From the NCBI GenBank assembly GCA_958298945.1, contig OY282605.1, positions 1,883,811-1,947,810 of the forward strand: a stretch of DNA of 64,000 nucleotides, given 5' to 3'. Below are positions 60,073 through 64,000 of this stretch, piece after piece. The translations under genes were made by a program, and so were the position numbers. The notes beneath the pieces are model-generated. The model had not been told where the DNA came from. It saw only the letters and a program-made list of their open reading frames with translations, and ran no database searches. Origin of the DNA: Atherix ibis (lineage: Eukaryota; Arthropoda; Insecta; Diptera; Athericidae). Position 1 is the stretch's first letter, and each line of letters begins with the position of its first letter.

Positions 60073-60350
60073 TATACCTCCATCAATTTAAGTTGAAAGT
60101 TGATGTGATATGCTCCAAATGTCAGCCCATACTCGAGGATGGGGAATATGCCTTTTTCCACTGTCCACGCTTTATGGGAAAAGCATGAACAGTGGAAGAA
60201 AATCTATCCCAGAAGCGCATTATTACAAAAATGATAACATCTCAGCTATGCTAGGATGCGGTAGCTGAATGCATGTCGAGTAAAAAAGAAGCTTCAGCAG
60301 AAAGAAAGATTGAGCAAAAGGCAGCTTGAGGCCTAACTAGGATACTAGAA

Positions 60351-62665
60351 TTGAGGTTTGCCTGCTCCCCTTGAAATAATACTGTAGGGATATGTGTCTC
60401 CAAATTCCAAAAAGCTGTAGGGATCGTTTTGAAGTAGAATTTCAAAGTCTTCGCATTTTTTCAGTCATCCTTAAAAAATTATAGAAAAATTTAAAAAAAA
60501 CCATATCCTATATTAAGAATTACTGAAATAATATTTCCGATTTTTGTTTACATAATCTCTGTGGCAATAACTGGATGCCATGTAGCGACACAACTATGAA
60601 GTCATTTGGTGACTCCTATTCTTGTGTGGTTTGGCATTTCCGATTGATTTAATGAAAGTTGCTGATAGTTATGCAGGGGAGGGGGGGGGGGGGTGATGTA
60701 ATCAGAGATTGTAAAATTGTATGGAGTATTTTTATATGTTTGAGAATATTAAAAAGAGAGTTTGGATAATGAATTATTGGGTCAGGCAGAATTTTGAAAC
60801 TGGTTTGCTTGCAAATGTATGGGGAAAAAGTTACCTTTTATGATTCGATCTGTTTACATACGCATGAATTATGATGTTGGGTGATATTTTTTTAGCAATT
60901 GTGGCAAATTAGAGATTTTCTTCAAAACAGCCTCTCCTGCTAATGCATCAACGCACTCACCCATTACCCAATACGTCAACATGACAGGGAACTAAATTTA
61001 AGTCAACGTTTCTGGTTTTAAACATGTTTTTATTGAGCATCGATTCACACAAAAACTGTGAGGTTTAAAAGATTGGCAGTAAAAATAGCCTAAATTATAA
61101 TATAGTTTTTTACAGATCATCATAAATAGGATCCGAAAATAATTTCATAATTTTTTTACCACAAAAAAAATTATCAAATGCACCTTAATTAAGATATTCA
61201 AGAAACCAAAAAAAGTTAACTTGTTACAAATTGTAGTACAACCAACAATATTTTCAATTTCAAATTATGTTTAACTAATACCAAACAAACGCAGAAAATA
61301 TTTATTTTTTTATAAAATAACTAAAAAGTTAATCAATATTTCGCCATAATTTATTGATTAATTTTGATTTTTATTTCTTTATATAAACTTTTCGAAATAA
61401 AACCCAATGAGTTTATTGCTTAGAATTTATAATCGTGAAATAAAAATTCAATTTAAATTTACAACAAATTCGAGTGGATTATATAAAATGTATCCTGGAA
61501 ATAGTGGTCAGCGGATGTTTTGTATTATTTAGAATAAAATTGTGGGAGAACAAAAAGATAATTTGCTTGAAAACACCTGATCAAGTGGATAGCAGCTGTT
61601 CTGGTCGTGGATTTTATAAATTCTGTTGGAAAACAGAGAATACCATTAACGTCCTGCAGATCCACCTAAAAATATTTGTTCGCGATATCCAAAGCACCTT
61701 TATATAATTTAGTAAGGGAAAATATGATGGGAAAAAATCTAGCCGAACATATGCACACTATCCGTTAAAGTCTAGTTGCTAAATCCTAGATTAATGGGGT
61801 GAATCTGTTGTAAAAGTTTGAGTTGAATTATTACAGAACACCTCACGTAACCCAACTTTGAATTGAAAAATTTCCCTAACATTTTCTGTTTTATAATCCA
61901 GAATAAATATTCCAAGTTGTTACCTTGGTTACACTGTGAATTCTGTAATTGTTCAATTTTAGTAGTAACATTGTTAAACTATAAAAATAGTTGCACTTAA
62001 CTTTCCTACGGTCAATGTAGAAAACTTATAATATTAAGACTTTCTCTTATTTACTATTTAGTAAAAAAAATTTTTCCTATTTTAACATATTTACTATTTT
62101 CTTTATAGTAAAACTTTTCATTACAGTTTTTCGAATTCTTTCAAATTATTTCAATAAAAATACAAATTTTAATAAAAAGAACCCACCGCTATGCTGTCAA
62201 ATCAAATATTATATTTATTATGGAAAAAGAATATAATTTCTAAAATTACCTTTTATCAACAAAAAAGCAAAAAATAAACATAAAAGTTGTTCTGACTATT
62301 TTTGTAGTTTACATTAAATATAAAAGTTTTAAAAAGCTTTTTTATTTAGAGTGAAAAAATGTTTTGCATTTCTATGAAAGTTAAATTTTATGAAGAAAGT
62401 TTTCTCCTCGCTTCGAATTTCAGTATCTAAAAATCTTGTCAAATATTCCTTTAGAAATTTTTTCCCATTTTTTAATATAATAGAAACTATTTATTAGTAG
62501 TTTTATCTTTCTTTAAAATTTATAGATTTAATTTTTAGTAAAATAAATAAAAAGCTTAATGACCACCTTTAATAAATTGTAGAGGCGTCAAATTGCACGA
62601 TCTATGCTGCCAACTTACCGGTCCGAAATGTGAGATAAATTGCTTATCGAACTCATTACGCAATA
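60351..62665. other. AT-rich DNA with a poly-G run
   Basis: 60540-60660 may be 3' untranslated sequence of the R1-like relic. A run of 4 G, one A and 13 G lies at 60676-60693. The remaining 2 kb is AT-rich with no recognised element or gene. Confidence 0.4.
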
Positions 62666-63258
62666 CGAGGTCTGTTCAAAAAGTATCGCGAATTTTGTTT
62701 TTTTCCAAGAATTATTTATTTATTCATGAATATCTATTTTGTCCTCTTTATAGTAATACCCATCAGATATTATGCACTTATGCGAAGTAAATCCTCAAAG
62801 CACTTCGAAAAATCATTTTTTGTGATCTTGTTCAGCTCCTCCTTCGACGCCGTTTTTATCTCCTCAATCGTAACGTAGCGTCATCTTTTCATTGGGTTCT
62901 TCAGTTTCGGGAACAAGAAAAAGTCACAGGGGTCCAGATCTGCGGAATACGGTGGCTGCGGGTTTATTAGTGTGTTGTTTTTGACCAAAAAATGCAAAAG
63001 GCAATTTTTGTTTTTCCACAAATCCGGAGGTTTCTGACGGATTGCTTCCCGCAACTTGCGCATAACTTGCAGGTAATATTCCTTATTGACCATTCTACTC
63101 TGTGGTAAGAACTCATGATGCTACACGCCCCGAAGATGAGCCAAAACACGTGCAAGCAAAGCAGCTGTCAAAAATTAACTGAACATTCAAGATAGCCGAA
63201 CGGCATAAGTAATAGATATGAGTACCAACATAACGCCACAAAAAAATCTAAATCAAAA
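62666..63258 (-). mobile_element. Second mariner family, copy D6, truncated
   Basis: Starts CGAGGTCTGTTCAAAAAGTA after TA 62664-62665. Minus-strand coding keeps the C-terminal block ending in EELNKITKN (about 62815-62850), KNKNCLLHFLVKNNTL with the second catalytic Asp segment deleted as in D1 and D2 (about 62975-63030), and NKEYYLQVMRKLREAIRQKP (about 63030-63090). A large internal deletion then joins this to the untranslated 5' region (about 63130). The 5' terminus is missing. Confidence 0.9.
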
Positions 63259-63261
63259 AAC

Positions 63262-63926
63262 AAAGTTTGAAAATCAATGAGCGACAGCCGGTGCCATTGA
63301 TGGTAACGTTACGGCCAGCGTCATCTTTAAAAGTACCAAACAGTGCATTTTTCTGTATGCAATTGCAGTTCATATTTTGCCTGTCATTGTTCATCTCATC
63401 AAATGGGACAATTTTGCTTATTCACACACCCATTCAACCAGACATGAGCTTCGTTGCTGAACGCAATTTTTTCGTAAAAAAACTGATTTTCTTCAAGTTG
63501 TTCTAAGGCCCACTCGCCAAAAATTCGATGCTTTGATAGGTTGTTCTGCTTCAGTTCTTATGCGAGCTATATTTTATACGCTGTCAGAACAAGATCCTTT
63601 CGTCAAATCTTCCACATAATCGAGTAACACAATTCCAATTTCCGCGAACAGCGATGGATGGACAAATCGTGGTCTTTACTAACACTGGACGCTACGGTAG
63701 CAATAATTTACTCTGTACGCACTGTATGACGGGGTAGTGGTTTGATGTCAAATAGCGTCAAATTGCTGTAAAATTTCATTACTATGTTTTGAATTGCTTG
63801 TTCAGTAAGTCCATTATGACGGCCATAAAATAGTCGAAATGCGCAAAACACATTTTTTATAGAGCACGGATTTTAATAAAAAAACTCAATATTTTGAAAG
63901 CGTTGCTCGGATGTAAGTCTTCCCAT
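63262..63926 (-). mobile_element. DUF4817-type transposase relic at right edge (T6)
   Basis: The ATG at 63924-63926 on the minus strand opens MGRLTSEQRFQNIEFFY, a clear N-terminus of this class, with NVFCAFRLFYGRHNGLTEQA and the KFYSNLTLFDIKPLPRHTVR region after one stop. The second HTH gives ELCYSIMWKI (about 63600-63630), then NNLSKHRIFGEWALEQLEEN (about 63480-63540). In the first catalytic block, AFSNEAHVWLNGCVNKQNC (about 63400-63460), the Asp of SDEAH is Asn. The frame dissolves beyond about 63330, with DDAGRNVTINGTG just readable in shifted frames. It stops against truncated mariner D6. The segment 63927-64000 has TTGACA and TTTGTCAA motifs and may be its terminal repeat. Confidence 0.88.
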
Positions 63927-64000
63927 GATGAGATGACAATTCTAACTGAGAACATTTAACTTTGACAAACGTTACGTATTATGCGTGATCTGTCAAAAAT

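Larger units (their letters stand above)
59090..60350 (+). mobile_element. R1-like LINE ORF2 tail, split by a mariner
   Basis: Before the nested element, the plus strand reads PFLTKRGCFRV (59138-59168). After it, the same frame continues YLHQFKLKVDVICSKCQPIL and EDGEYAFFHCPRFMGKA (60075-60190). This matches the end of R1/I-type LINE ORF2 proteins: a TGHGCFRSYLHRF-like motif, then a C-x2-C...H-C zinc-binding element. The rest, ITKMITSQL, DAVAECMSSKKEASAERK and a stop, fits the usual C-terminal tail. Two in-frame stops are present (about 60187 and 60250). Nothing upstream is recognisable, as expected of a 5'-truncated LINE. The exact clade is uncertain. Confidence 0.8.

Noticed and set aside
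60676..60693. Functional G-quadruplex or regulatory element
   Set aside because: A plain poly-G run in non-coding DNA; homopolymer slippage or sequencing error is as likely.

Overview
This window reads as eukaryotic, AT-rich DNA from an arthropod, most likely an insect. It holds dense mariner-family DNA transposons with TA target duplications, several relics of a second Tc1/mariner-superfamily transposase (the type annotated as DUF4817 in arthropod genomes), and jockey-like and R1-like non-LTR retrotransposons. Satellite-type tandem repeats are also abundant. The species cannot be named from what is here. I found no convincing host gene, no rRNA, no acceptable tRNA, no CRISPR array and no operon-like organisation. 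The window looks like an intergenic, intronic or heterochromatin-like stretch built from nested and decayed mobile elements.

Layout. 1-9.5 kb: AT-rich DNA with one DUF4817-type relic (2.2-2.9 kb) that contains a 43-bp foldback, and a tandem 369-bp duplication (4.1-4.9 kb). 9.5-14 kb: a transposase tail, a mellifera-type mariner that has lost its 3' third, and a terminus-to-terminus mauritiana-type mariner (copy A). 14-37.5 kb: five arrays of a 14-bp minisatellite (unit close to ACTGACAAATTTTT) at 16.0, 24.0, 27.5, 31.1 and 36.1 kb. Two arrays sit inside or against the same kind of transposase and two are bracketed by direct repeats. A mariner (18.8 kb) and a 95-bp tandem repeat (21.7 kb) lie between them. 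39.2-43 kb: a minus-strand jockey-like LINE whose ORF1 linker appears to have expanded into a tract of about 1.15 kb encoding Asn/Ser. 44.9-52 kb: mauritiana-type copies B (with another mariner nested inside) and C, plus an inverted chimera of two mariner fragments. 53-64 kb: AT-rich tandem repeats, a three-layer mariner nest, a small copied insertion flanked by 26-bp duplications, an R1-like LINE tail split by a mariner, and two transposase relics at the right edge.

How the parts relate. A second mariner family with termini starting CGAGGTCTGTTCAAAAAGTA is present six times. Every copy is shortened, and three share the same loss of the second catalytic Asp motif, which suggests a non-autonomous lineage moved in trans. 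Recurring small-scale rearrangements are the other theme: foldback palindromes inside transposase relics, chimeric mariners, repeat expansion inside element coding regions, and a duplicated 66-bp segment. The best candidates for something little described are the transposase-embedded 14-bp arrays and the hypertrophied LINE ORF1 linker. Every homology statement comes from recognising protein motifs by eye; no database search was run.
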